This document shows positions 1 through 11,469 of a DNA stretch of 64,000 bases, piece after piece. Numbering within the stretch: position 1 is the stretch's first letter; every line of letters starts with the position of its first letter. The notes below the pieces were generated by a model. That model ran no database searches and was not told where the DNA came from. It was given only the letters and a program-made list of their open reading frames with translations. A program made the position numbers and the translations under genes. This DNA is from Onchocerca volvulus (lineage: Eukaryota > Nematoda > Chromadorea > Rhabditida > Onchocercidae): assembly GCA_000499405.2 (NCBI GenBank), contig HG738139.1, positions 14,905,683-14,969,682 of the forward strand, read 5' to 3'.

Positions 1-2050
1 TGCTGGTGGTGCGAAACGGTATTATTATGGCCAAATTTTATTAGTTAAGAAAACTTAATATTAATTCTCTTTGCAAACCTGTAATGGTACCACACATAGA
101 ATTTATTATCCAAAAAAGATATATATATTCGAATTTTTATTCTTATTTCGCTTTCGGATTTAAGTTATTCGGCCTAGCTAACAATGTTTTATTAGCATAC
201 ATTTTTGCAGAGTGACGTCAATTGCCGATCGCTTAAATGTCGATTTCGCATTGATTCATAAGGAACGGAAAAGAGCCAATGAAGTGGAAAAGATGACACT
301 TGTTGGTAACGTTCGTGACAAAGTGAGCCTTGGTTTAGTTATTGAATTGGTGTTATTAAAGTGAGCCTTGGTTTAGCTACTGAACTGGTATTATTCTATT
401 TCTAGATTTAATCCCATTTATGGTTCTAATTGGGATTAAATCTAGAAATAGAATAATACCAATTCATATGCTGAATTCTCAATTTCGCCGGGATTTTCTC
501 CAATACTTTTTCAGGTTACTTTATTAGTTGATGATATGGCTGACACATGTGGAACGATTTGTCTTGCCGGTGAAAAGTAAGTACAGATTTTTGCAGTTAT
601 TTCAGATCACTTAGTGTAATTCTTCCGATGAGTGTTAGATGTTGCTGTATATTGGTTCTCAAAAAAATCAATAGCGTTTGTTTCATTTGCTTCAGTTATT
701 GTTTAGCTTTTGATAGTTTTAAATCAGATAATTTTTTACTTATCAAAAGATAATATCATTTATTCACAGTTTTCCAAGAATATGTCAATATTTGGAAATT
801 CTTTTCTTTTCATTTCCTCAGTATAGCATTCGAGTCGAAGTTTTTTGGTCGGTATCGTTGACTGAGGCTACGTAAAAGGCTCGAATTGATTTTTATGAGT
901 CTTATTTTCTTTTGGCAAGAATTTCCTGATTTAATGCTTAATTCAGTATTATAGAATTCAGAAGAAAAAGTTCTCATTCTCTCGTATCATTATAGCAAAC
1001 AAAGAACCAAAAAACTGATAAGGAATTCTAATTATATATATATATATAATTAGAATTATATATATATATAATTCCAATTAAACGGTATCATTATAGTGTA
1101 CGATTATATATAATTAGATTTCGCTGAAAAGCAATTAATAAAATAATAATGATGTTTTCCCTTTTTCCATTAGTTCTTTTGCTGAATGTTAATTTATTTT
1201 AAATTTGTGAAAAGCAAATTTGCAAATAATTTTTATATATGAAATTATCATCTTTAGATTAATTGAAGCCGGAGCAAGTGCAGTGTATGCGTTTTGTGTA
1301 CATGGAATTTTCTCAGGACCTGCAATACAAAGGCTGAACAATTCAGTGTTTGAAGCAGTAGTTGTCACAAATACAATACCCCAAGAGCAGAACATAAAAA
1401 AATGTTCTAAAATTCAGGTGCTTCAATCTCTAACAATTTTTTCCTCACTGTTTATCATTATTTTCCAGAATTTTAAGATTGAAATTAAAATTTTGGGATA
1501 CGCTGTATTATCGAGAAAATAACGATTATTATAATAATCGTTATTGTTTTCACCATAAAAAATTGAAAACAAAACTAGTAATTTTTGCAATCTATTAAAT
1601 TGCATCCTGATTTTCCTTTTTTTTTTTTTTTTTTTTTTCATTTCATAACGAAAAGAACCATCGTTATAAGGCTAAGAATGACTATATAGGTACAAATTTA
1701 TTTCATATTTCATTCTCTTTGATTCTGTCCAACTATTAGTTGATTTTCTCAGACCGACTCGAATAATTTTTTATATATTTATAAGGTTGATAGAATACTC
1801 AGTTTATCTACATTATTTGATTAAGATCATTCTTAGATGATTATTATAAGAACTAAATTTCTTGGATCTTTATTAGAGATATCATTAACCATGTCCATCT
1901 TAAGTCATTGCCATTGCAATATTATTGTGGTTGGTCATTGTCCATTGTATTTTGCAGTGTATTGACATTTCAATGATTCTGGCCGAAGCAATTCGACGTA
2001 CTCATAATGGAGAGTCAGTGTCCTATCTTTTCTCACATGTTCCTATGTAA
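1..2050 (+). CDS. prps-1: Ribose-phosphate pyrophosphokinase (PRPP synthetase), 3' part
   Basis: Makes PRPP from ribose 5-phosphate and ATP in the cytosol, feeding purine, pyrimidine and NAD synthesis. Five exons are visible: 1-18, 211-322, 515-576, 1258-1417 and 1958-2050 (stop TAA); the 5' exons lie before the window. All phases join. Diagnostic segments are AGGAKR then [19 protein letters not shown], the ribose-phosphate loop [29 protein letters not shown] and the conserved end [20 protein letters not shown]. The last exon starts with Cys (CIDIS) where animal homologues usually have Val. The intron after exon 211-322 carries a duplicated donor and a strong hairpin (separate entries). Identification is by recalled family similarity and is firm. 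The gene symbol follows C. elegans naming. Confidence 0.95.
320..395 (+). repeat. 38-bp tandem duplication covering a splice donor
   Basis: Two copies with a 38-bp period, starting at 320 and 358, both beginning AAAGTGAGCCTTGGTTTAG and differing at a few positions. The first copy contains the PRPP synthetase donor (AAA|GTGAGC at 323); the second repeats the same donor at 361. Confidence 0.85.
383..464. repeat. 34-bp inverted repeat (intron hairpin)
   Basis: Arms 383-416 and 431-464 are reverse complements with one mismatch and a 14-nt loop. The hairpin lies in a PRPP synthetase intron, directly after the duplicated donor, and would fold stably in the pre-mRNA. Confidence 0.85.
1021..1080. 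repeat. AT dinucleotide palindrome
   Basis: Runs of TA flanked by AATTCTAATTA and TAATTAGAATT make a palindrome, followed by a second TA run. Intronic, simple-sequence. Confidence 0.7.
1518..1545. repeat. 28-bp perfect palindrome
   Basis: The segment starting AATAACGATTATTATAATAA is identical to its own reverse complement. It lies in the last PRPP synthetase intron. No function can be assigned. Confidence 0.8.
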
Positions 2051-3390
2051 ATTCGATAAGCAATTATACTGATGAACTATTAATATTGCTGTTGCTATGT
2101 GTTTGTTTTGTTGTTTTAGCTGAAAAGAATTGAGCATTAGTATTTTCTAATACTCTTAATTAATTTCATTTATATTCCAATATTTCTTTTAATTATTGTC
2201 TTGTTTTTTTTTTTCTTTATTATCTTGCATTTATTATATTTATGCTCGTTTGTTAGAAGATACGTTCAACGTGTCTATTATTATTAAGGATTCTAGTTGG
2301 ACTGTACGTGTTTTTCATTTCAAATAGTGTTAGTATGACGAAATAGATTATACTCGGGATTTAAACTATCTTTCTGTTGTCTTAAATCTGTGACTCGTGT
2401 ATTGTGAATTCCGCTTTTTTTTTTCTGCATATTTGTTCATTTTATCGACTAGGAAGTAATTTCAGGACTCTCAGTTTTAAATAATTAATGGCTTCTGTTG
2501 ATCATTATTATATACATGCCGATAATGTTTTTGTAGATTTGATTGATTTCCAAAGAGACTTTGTTTCGATTACTTCAGTAAATCAATTATTCAAGTAAAC
2601 TTTCTTTCATTGTATTCTTTTACTTCTTTCAATTATTACCTGCAATATCATAATATGATATATGATAGATTGTTTTTGGTGGATACGATGCAGAAATTGT
2701 TCTGGAAATAATTGATATACTTAAGTCTGGTTGCAAAATATTTCTGTCACCAATTAAATATTTTCCAGACGTCACATTGTTAATATTTGGAATTTTTTGA
2801 TTCAGGAAAAAAAATCAACGAAGGTGGAGTCATCGATTTGCGGATTTTCGAAGTTGGAATTCATTATTTCATGATGAATATTTGATCTCTTTCAAAAATG
2901 ATATTTGAATAAAATTATTACATGGTTTTTTTTTTTTTTTTTATCATATAGGATTTCACACTGGAGAATCCAGGCAAGATGATGCATGAGTGCGTTTGGG
3001 TGTCATATAGGATTTCACACTGGAGAATCCAAGCATGATGATGCATGAGTGCGTTTGGGTGAATCTAGAATTCTTGAAAAACTTTTAGTATAAAAGTGAA
3101 GGGGGAATTCATTTTGCAACATTTTCAAAGAAACTAATGATCAAGATGGTTTGAAGATGGTAAATCAATGAGTATTTTTTTTCAAAAAAATTTCCCGGCA
3201 AAAGACTTTATATTTTAGCAAAATGTTTTCTTTCTATTTCTGAAAAGTGTTGTTGGAACAGAAAAGGGACAAAGTGGCTTGCGGAACAAATTTCATTCTT
3301 CGTGCCATAGATTTGGTCTGCTGTAATTAATTCTTGTATACTCAAATGTTAGCTTAATATGATATTTTTATTTCAGATAGCTCAAATTTT
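2051..3390. other. Intergenic region after PRPP synthetase
   Basis: AT-rich sequence with poly-T runs and no convincing exon. The only structure seen is the 59-bp tandem duplication at 2944-3061. It presumably holds the 3' UTR of the upstream gene and the promoter of the next gene. Confidence 0.6.
2944..3061. repeat. 59-bp tandem duplication
   Basis: Two head-to-tail copies (2944-3002, 3003-3061), both starting TCATATAGGATTTCACACTG and ending GTGCGTTTGGGTG, with only a few differences. Richer in GC than its surroundings. No long frame runs through it. Confidence 0.85.
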
Positions 3391-3396
3391 TTTCAG
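3389..3396 (+). promoter_or_regulatory. Probable trans-splice acceptor
   Basis: TTTTTCAG 25 nt upstream of the ATG at 3422, with no coding exon before it. This spacing fits spliced-leader addition in nematodes; a 5' UTR intron is the alternative. Confidence 0.5.
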
Positions 3397-3421
3397 TGCT
3401 TCCACGATTACCTCGAGGTAG

Positions 3422-5159
3422 ATGTTGAAATTATCTACTTTGTTTGTGTTATATTTGACTTCTATAAAAGCGGAAGACTATAAAACGGGTGATAATTCAA
3501 CCATTATAGGTTGCTCGTAAGTTTGTTTATTTATTTCATTCATTAAAAAATCTAATCAATTTATTATGAGTAATTTTTAATTAAATGGAAAATTCCAGTG
3601 TTAAGCTTTTTTGTTTCATATTTTAACAAATTATGGCTTGCATATCTGAGGAAATGAGGATGAAATTTGTTTAATTAATATTTAATCAATTAAAACAATA
3701 TATCTGATAAAAGTATTATTAAATAGAGAAATCTTTTGATTTTTACTTTAATTTTCGTGAAAATTTATTTGAATTTTACTTATCAAAAATTTGTAAGAAA
3801 CAATAATATTTAAAAAAAATTTTTTTTCTTATTTCTTGTCAAGAAACAATAAATATTGTTTAGAAGTCATTGTTCTGCTAACGACGACGACCTAGCATGC
3901 TTGAATCGATCATTACATTTTTATGAGCGTGTACTGTTGGCACAAATGAAGCATTTTGTTGCAGTTCAAATGCATATTGGTTGTATTTCTCGAAATTTTG
4001 TAATATTTATAATAGGACATGAGGAAACCTAAGCTTTTTTTTCTTTTTTGTTTTTATTTTTAAATTAAAGACGTATAAGGCAAGACAGAAAAAGGCTTGG
4101 ATGAGATTTAATTAACTATATGAATTCGAGGTTTTGCATGCTTTTTTCTCATAAAATCCAAATCATCAGTGCTTAAAAGGAATCGATTATTATTGCAGAT
4201 CAGTGGCACAAATGGCATAGCAAACATCGTAATTATGCGGAAGCAAAGAAAGAAATAATTGCGGAATTTTCCGCACATTTAGAACCGGAAGATGTAATTG
4301 ATACAGAAGTAGTAAGTTTATTTTCTTGTACTTTTTTTTTTTTTTTCTAATAAGATTTCGTTAGGACGAATAGTCATGAAAGTTTTCAACGGTTCAGTGA
4401 TGGATTTAAGTTATCGGCAGACATATATAATGACAGTTTCTATGAATTTTTGCTCGCAATCTTAATTAGCATGTATTAGAGATGAAGAAAATAAAATAAA
4501 ATAACCATCTTGCACTCTGCGGCTCAAAATTTTTGCAGTCATTTTCAAAAAAAAAAAAAAGGCAAGCATATATTATTTAGAAAAAAAGAATGAAAATGAT
4601 AATAGCAAAATATTTTTGTATGACTTTTGCACTAGGCAATAAAAATATTATATTTGTGACTTGTCTATAATTTGCCAAAATTAGATAAGCTTGTAATCTT
4701 CGATGTCGTTACTAGCAGATAGATTAGTCGAATATTTTAATGATTAATATTATGATTCTTTAGGAAGTTATCTGCAGCCATGTAAGATTTGTCTCTATAA
4801 TCAAATATTCGAGATAAATAAATTCAAGAAAAGAAGGAAATTATATTTTGAGCATGTGTGCATGACTTTAATATTTGCAAAATCCTTCAAATTTTGGAAC
4901 TCGTACTACATGCTAAATACTGCAGATTGCTACTGTGATTGATATTCTGATGGATAAGGTGGAGGAAGAAAGTAAAAAGATCGAAACAGAAATACCACAT
5001 TTCAGTTGTCCATTACCTTGTGAATATCGTTACGATATGTGGCGTAGTGTTTTTATTGCTTCAACCGTTTTGAATGTATTACTTATATTAGCCGTTGTTC
5101 CATTCATTATATCGCTTATTAAATCCGACGTTCCCGAACCACTCGTTGTAAGACGATAA
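3422..5159 (+). CDS. Small type I membrane protein, nematode, unknown function
   Basis: Four exons chain in phase: 3422-3516, 3864-3979, 4199-4311 and 4926-5159, giving 185 residues. The protein begins with a hydrophobic signal peptide (MLKLSTLFVLYLTSIKA). A CSSHC pair at 31-35, a further Cys at 44 and two N-glycosylation sequons (N25-S-T, N46-R-S) follow. Then comes a charged, helical middle (WHKWHSKHRNYAEAKKEI), a second CxxxC pair (CPLPC, 136-140), one membrane span at about 150-173 and a short basic tail. The two CxxxC pairs flanking helices would suit a disulphide-linked lumenal or extracellular helical hairpin; this is inference. I do not recognise the family. The donor at 3980 (G|GTTGTA) is weak but the only one that keeps the frame. 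Confidence 0.8.
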
Positions 5160-6620
5160 AATGTCTTTTTTTAGATTAATATAAGTGTCAGTTATTATTT
5201 TATTTGACAAAATCTTCGTGTTTTCAGCTGTATGATTTTAATTCTTTCCTGCAGAAGTTGATACTTTATAACAGATAATAGTTGTTGTTATTTTTCAGTT
5301 TTTTTGTTTTTGAAATTCCTTGAACATTACAAATGTCTCTTAAAGACATAAGTAAAATTTACATGTTCATAAATTAGAATGGTTTTTTTTTTTTTCGTAA
5401 AAATTTTATTCAGTGAAGCGAAAAAAGATTCATATTTACGGAAATTTTCAAATCTGAAAAGATAAACTATAAATTGTTACTTCTACTATTATTTGATTCT
5501 AGAAAATTAAAAAAAAAAAATTTTCTGTAATTTTTGCAATTATAAAATATTCACTTGCTATTGTGCCTGTCCTGATATTTTCAACTCTTTATATTGCTTC
5601 CTTATTTTAATTTGTCGCTTCAAAAATTGTTTTGTGATCAACCAGTAAGTTTGCTTAATAATAACAAAATGAAAATCTCGAAAGCCTTAAGACTTGATTG
5701 CTTCTTTATTGTTTTCCAAAGATAAAGTTAGCCTAGATTGATGAATCAGTAAATTTCTGTGGACTGTAATGAACTGATTGCTTTAATGAGCCATTTTTCT
5801 TTTTCCCATTAATTTTGCATACTTTTTTTTTATTAAAATGTTTCACTTTATATATGCTATTGTTATTAATCCATTAAGGTAGCCTTAGCATATTTAAATT
5901 ACAGTAATCAATTTCAACTGATCTGATTTCTCCTTTAGATCCCTTATTATTACCTAGTACATTTCAATTGTTTTTTTCTGATTCCTAACAAACACCTCAA
6001 ATCATTCATTCCTTATTTCTATTTCACATTTTATTTTATTAATATCTTTTGCAATTTTTGTATATTTCAATGTTCGTTGTTAGCTTAATTTTGTTCATAA
6101 ATTGACAATTTGTGTTCATTACGATTTCATTACAACAATTGTGCCATCCGAAATTATGATATAATCTTGGATTCCATTTTCTACTATAAAAATTTAATCG
6201 CGAATATCCATGAAATAAACTCATTTAATTTAATCTGCTATTCAGTTTCATATTCTACGCTTTCCGCCGTCTCTTATTTCCATCGAACTCTTAAATCAAG
6301 CATTATTGTGGTGGAGGAATTAGCAGAATTCAAAGACAAAATAAGAATCTGGGATCTAACAGTTTCGTTTAGTTTCCAATATTTAAACAAAAAAAATCGA
6401 ACTATTTTTTGATCTCCAGAAAGTTCGTGAATTATTATGGGGACAAAAGAAGATCAATGAAATTATGGAATAATTTAAAATTGAGTAAAACATAGGAAAC
6501 AAAGTTGCAAAAAATTTTTGATGCAATACGTATTAAAAAAACCACAGATAGAAGCCAATAAAACTTGGCCAAATTTTCAAAATTGTGATAGGCATTTAGT
6601 CCTGATTCTTTTTTGTTTTA
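5160..6620. other. Intergenic region
   Basis: AT-rich, with poly-A/T runs. An open stretch at 6110-6412 has no splice sites or start context that would make it a gene. Presumed 3' UTR plus promoter. Confidence 0.55.
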
Positions 6621-6626
6621 TTATAG
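6621..6626 (+). promoter_or_regulatory. Probable trans-splice acceptor abutting the start codon
   Basis: TTATAG directly precedes the ATG at 6627, after a T-rich tract. An acceptor joined to the start codon is typical of spliced-leader genes and fixes the start of the RWD-domain protein. Confidence 0.55.
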
Positions 6627-8137
6627 ATGGATGATCATAGTGAGGCATGCAAACGATTATTGTTGGATGAATTAGGCTTGCTGAAAGCGATGTATAAGAC
6701 AGAAGAATTAGAAATAAACGAGCCTCAAAATTCAGCAGAAAATGGCCAAGTTACACAGTTAATATTTCGACAGGTAAAAAATATTCAATATTTATTGTGG
6801 ATGTCAAAAATTAATTCCTTTCTTTTTTTTTTTTATTTTAATCATTAGTTAAGAGACTTTAGTCTTGTGAGTAAATTTAAATTTGATAAAATTTTTATTT
6901 TAGCAGATTGATGGCATCAGTTATGAAGTTATAATAAATTTAAGTACCGAATATCCTATCGTTCTGAAACCTTCTGTATTTGTTCGTTCCACAATGATCA
7001 ATTGTGATTTGCTGAATCGAGAACTTCGATGTTTCATTGATCAGGAAATTCTTGGTATACCTCTTATACTGATTATAATTCAATGGATCAGTGATAATAT
7101 CAGTCGTTTTAAGGTTAAATTTCAATTGATAGTTTCGAAAATTATCATATTTTATACTTTAAAAAACATGCGGTAAGTATATTGCTTATTTTTCATTAAA
7201 TCACCCACTTTTTAGGATTTTATTTGTTATAGCCAATTATTGACCATAGATACCCTAGTATATTGATTTTACAAATCCCAGCCTAAGCCTAAATCTTTGG
7301 ATTTCCAAAATTTATAAAAATATCATTATTTTTGAGCTGTAATGGCATCTCAATATTTTTAATTTTACTAAATGCCGTGATTTAAGGTCTTTTCTTATTC
7401 CAATACAGTAGTTCCGAGATTTCTCTATTAATGATCAACTGTATATTGCATTACTTATTCATATCATGATTTACAAAATCCGCAAAAAAAAAAGTACTAG
7501 CAGGATAAATAATTCAATTTAAATGATTTTTAATGTAATAGTGATTTTTGGGTTTTTTTTCTTCTAAAAATAACTTTATTCAATATTTTGCACAATTTTT
7601 GCTGCTAAATTTTCTAGAATTTTTCAACTTTTAAATTTCGAACAATATTTGTTAGCTGAAAATTAATTGGTGCAAATTCGCTTTATTTAGAATTATATTT
7701 TGTTTCAAAATAAATAAGATTGATTGGAGGTGATCGAAGAAAAAATGACGCAATTGATGGATGATACGGAAGCAACAAAATACGCACGATTTTGGATCTA
7801 TTCACATCATATTTACAACAAAATGAAGAGACGTACGATCAAGGATACAGCAACATTCTACCGGTTAGATGGATTCTTCTGTTCCGGAAAACCGGGTGTT
7901 ATTATTGTAGAAGGTTTACGGACTGATTGTGATAAATTTTGGGAACAAATTCGCAATCTTAGTTGGCAACATATTGAGTTACGTTTCTGTGAAGAGCAAA
8001 TTGATCAAAAATCATTTCTTCGACTTGGAAAATTTCGTGAAATTTATTTTCCAACTGCGAAACATTTGGCAGAATTAAAGAAAATATTGACTGAAGCTGA
8101 TTTAGAATATGGTTTTGCATTATTATTGAACTTGTAG
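6627..8137 (+). CDS. RWD domain-containing protein, RWDD2 type (RWD plus DUF1115)
   Basis: Three exons, 6627-6773, 6904-7113 and 7730-8137, give about 254 residues, close to the roughly 290 of vertebrate RWDD2. Residues 1-120 form an RWD domain (LLLDELGLLKAMY near the start, IIQWISDNISRF at its end). Residues about 140-254 form the DUF1115 part with its hallmarks FWIYSHHIYNKMKRR and GFFCSGKPGVIIVEG followed by FWEQIRNLSWQHIE. Molecular function is not established for the family; RWD domains mediate protein contacts. The C terminus is shorter than in vertebrates. Exon 2 can start at 6904 or 6907 (TAGCAG). Exon 3 must start after a GAG at 7727-7729, a poor acceptor, because a TGA stop lies just upstream in frame; this junction is the least certain. 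Confidence 0.85.
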
Positions 8138-8869
8138 AAAATTTCATTATACACATATTATTTACATTTCTGTACAAGTTCATCACAATTATAAAGTAAG
8201 GAATTCCAGAATAAGCTTGTACAAATAGTAACAATTTTCCAGATTTTTTTGATTTTTAACTTCTAGTTTTTCCAATTTTGAATTAAAAAGTTTGACTTCT
8301 TGAATTTTTGAGCGATTTCCAGACTTATTGCTATAATGATTTTAACTGTTAGTTCGTATTTCTCAAAAATAAAAATAATTTTGAATTTCTTAATCAGTAG
8401 CAAATTAATGGCAGCGATTAATGTCAACTAATTCGAACTTTTTTTTGTGTAGTCTGAAAGTTAAAAAGCTATCCTGAAAAGTTGTTCACAGGTGGTTTTG
8501 GATAGTTCTGGCTTTAAACTTACACAATGAAACAAAATATTCCTTTTTTTCATAAGTTGTTATGAATCATTTAAATGATATTGGATCTTAAATATTATCA
8601 TCGTTCTGGAATTTAGATTTTTTAAAATCATTTCAATTTTTGCTTCAATTTCTAACATTTTTTTCATTTCATTTTCGGTGTTTGCTTAAACTATTATTAT
8701 TTCAATCATCTATGAAATTGTCATTACAGGTAATGTCATTAGGGGAATTTTACTTCCATTTTTTCTAATTTTAAAGTCAAATAGTTTGAATATAATAAAT
8801 TAAATATGTTCATATTAATATTTCCTTATATCATATTTTATACGTATTGTTTTTTTTTGTTTTTTTTTT

Positions 8870-9230
8870 TTTTTTCATACTATGTTTCATATTTACTATA
8901 CCGTACTTGATACTTATTGATATTTAATATTTGTTGATTTGATATCCGTTGATGATCTTCGTATCGTACTTGATAATTTGATATCATATCTACTGATATT
9001 TGATATATTTTGATGAACTCAACTGCCACACTTGACATTTCTTGTTATATTCTTAACCGTATTTGATACTCATTAATATTTTTCTGTACCAAAAAAAAGA
9101 AAAAAAAACAAAAAAACAAACAAAAACTAAAATTAATATTTTTCTGTACCATATTTAGTGTTTATTAATTTTTCTTTTACCATACTTGATACCTGTTGAT
9201 ATTTCCGTTTTGCCATGTTTGATAACTGTT
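8870..9230. repeat. Degenerate minisatellite, unit near ACTTGATACTTATTGATATTT
   Basis: The words ACCATACTTGATA, ACTGATATTTGATAT, GTATTTGATACTCATTAATA and CATACTTGATACCTGTTGATA recur every 25-35 bp with substitutions and A-rich interruptions. An old tandem array is the simplest reading. Confidence 0.5.
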
Positions 9231-9736
9231 TTTTTGGTCTTTCTTATTTTGTTGATCTGTGATTCGGGAAGAATTTTCACGTTTTTTTTTTGATACCTTT
9301 ATGAGTCTCCACTTTTTTTTTTTTTTTTTTTTTGTTTGTTTGTTTATTTTTCAGTTTATTAAATATGTTACTTTTTTTGTTCAATAAATATTCGATACTT
9401 TTCTAAAATTCAAATAACATATCCATTTAGATATTTCCGATTCAATTATCTTGAACTTGTTTCTTATCAAAGAAAGACTTTAGAAAGTTATCTTCCATGT
9501 ATTAACTGATAAATCTTGAAGGAAAATAATTATTTCCTCAATTAATTTGAATTATAATCGATTTATTCTCTGCTATCCAATTTAAAATTGTATTAAATTT
9601 TCTCAGATTTTATATTTTTCATTTCGAAAATTTCATCAGAATCAACAGTAAAATAGTTATTGGATGATGCTAGCATTATATGTGACTGTTTCGCAAAAAT
9701 TCATCATTAGCATTCATTTATAAAAGAAAATATATG

Positions 9737-9798
9737 AATTTCATCGTCTCAGTATCATGTCCGGAATATCGCGGGTATGATATTGAGACGATGAAATT
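9737..9798. repeat. 22-bp inverted repeat with 18-nt GC-rich loop
   Basis: Arms 9737-9758 and 9777-9798 pair over 22 bp with a single mismatch that becomes G:U in RNA. The loop (CCGGAATATCGCGGG core) is unusually GC-rich for this window. Size resembles a small-RNA precursor, but the pairing does not extend beyond the 22 bp. Confidence 0.8.
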
Positions 9799-10371
9799 GA
9801 AGAAAATGTCTTAGAATTTTTCAAAATAAAAAAAATGAATGAACAAAAGAGTCAGTGTTCAAGGAAATCAGATGATATCAATTACTTTTCAAATTACTTT
9901 AAAGTGAATAAATTATTCTTCTTTACTGGAATCTTTCCTAATATATATCAATTATTTTTCAAGCTTCATTATCTATTAGCGAACAAGAAAGATCAAAAAA
10001 AAAAATAGAGGAACTAGTCTTTCTTTTCCATAAAAATTCCAACCTTTCCGTAAAAATACGTAATATTTTTACGTATACGTGAAGATCAGTTTTGCTTTAT
10101 TTAAATTTAAAAAAAACTAGAAATTATGTTGTCTATGTCCAGATAATTTGTGTTCAAATTAAGCATCATTTTTCTTTCTTCTCCTTCATTATCACAATCC
10201 AAAAAATGCCCAAAAAGATGAGTACAAATTTGAGTGATATAAAAAATTTTGGGAAATATATTGCAAATTATTCTTCTGCTTCTGAAGATTTCCGAAAATT
10301 TAAAGTTAATTGAGTTTTCTTTTTTTTCTCATAATATGAAAGTTTTCAAAACTTCATATTATCAAAAATCA

Positions 10372-10625
10372 GGAAAACATGATTGCTGATGGCATTAATC
10401 CATTTACCATTCATTCACACCAGTAAGTCAGTTCTAATTATAATTCTCGAATTCTGAAAATTATCCCCGATGGGATGCAATTATTTCATTTCTGTTGCAT
10501 GGTTAAAATAAAGTCGGACCAAGTGTTTCGGTCGTTCTTCCGGATAAGTTTTTCGAATTTCTTTCGGACAATCTCGATTATATTTCGATTTTACTTGCTT
10601 TTATTTTGTGACATACGAAGGTAAA
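10372..10625 (+). other. Coding-like island, gene structure unresolved
   Basis: An AG at 10370-10371 is followed by an ATG at 10378 and a 44-nt open segment ending in a good donor (CA|GTAAGT at 10422). About 90 nt later, 10514-10610 is less AT-rich and open in two plus frames, one reading GPSVSVVLPDKFFEF, and also on the minus strand (EIRKTYPEERPKHLVRLYF, ending in a stop near 10488). The phases do not join into a convincing protein in either direction. Base composition suggests constraint, but I cannot assign a gene or strand. Confidence 0.25.
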
Positions 10626-11214
10626 TTTTTCTTTACATTTGTATTTATGCGCAATTTCATGTTATAATGAATTTCTTTGACTGTTAGGAATTTAATTGAA
10701 GATAATCGTAATTTGTATAATAATTAAAATTGGCATATAATTTCGAAAAATATAAAATTTGAGACAGATATTTGCAAGTCGTCATATAATTCAAGAATTT
10801 CGCCTCATATATATTTTTCTCGTTTTTTTCTTATTTTGTTTCTATATTATGTTTTTATTATTATTACCATTGTTATTATTATTGTATATGTATGTATGTG
10901 TGAAGAACATCCGTATATAACAATTCCGTTATGTTTTGTTGAAAATTACTAATTCACGATAAGTGCTTATTAATTTAATTTTGTCATAATGTAAATTAAT
11001 AAGCGTTTGTCGTATACAATAAATTCATTACATGTTGATTTATTATAGGTTCCTATGTAATTATGTTAGATGTTATGAATGATATCATATAATACGAATT
11101 ACTTTATGTATGTGCGTTGTGTTGTGTGTTAGAATTCAGAACCGCATATAATAATAATACGCACCATATATGTGTGATAAAACTCAATACATGTGTTATA
11201 TAACATCGAATTTA

Positions 11215-11325
11215 ACACATAATAATGATAATGATAATAATAATAGTAGTAATAGCGCATAATAATAATAATGATGAGAATAATAGTAATAATAATAATA
11301 GTCATCGAATTTAGCACATAATAAA
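11215..11325. repeat. Imperfect trinucleotide/hexanucleotide repeat (AATAATGAT-type)
   Basis: Runs of AAT, AGT and GAT triplets with substitutions; simple-sequence DNA without coding signals. Confidence 0.75.
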
Positions 11326-11416
11326 ACAAATTACTCAAATAAAGAAAAATATAAATAAAGTTATTATCTTTTAACGTCTTAATTATATTTCATATCTTAA
11401 TTATACTTCTTAAATA

Positions 11417-11469
11417 TTTTAATTATGCTTGAGGTATTATTAGATATAATACCTCAAGTATAATTAAAA
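11417..11469. repeat. 24-bp inverted repeat, 5-nt loop
   Basis: Arms 11417-11440 and 11446-11469 are reverse complements with one mismatch around TAGAT. Near-perfect hairpin in intergenic DNA. Confidence 0.85.

Larger units (their letters stand above)
8138..10370. other. Intergenic region with degenerate repeats
   Basis: No exon could be supported. It holds long poly-T tracts, a degenerate minisatellite at about 8850-9230 and a hairpin at 9737-9798. Confidence 0.6.
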
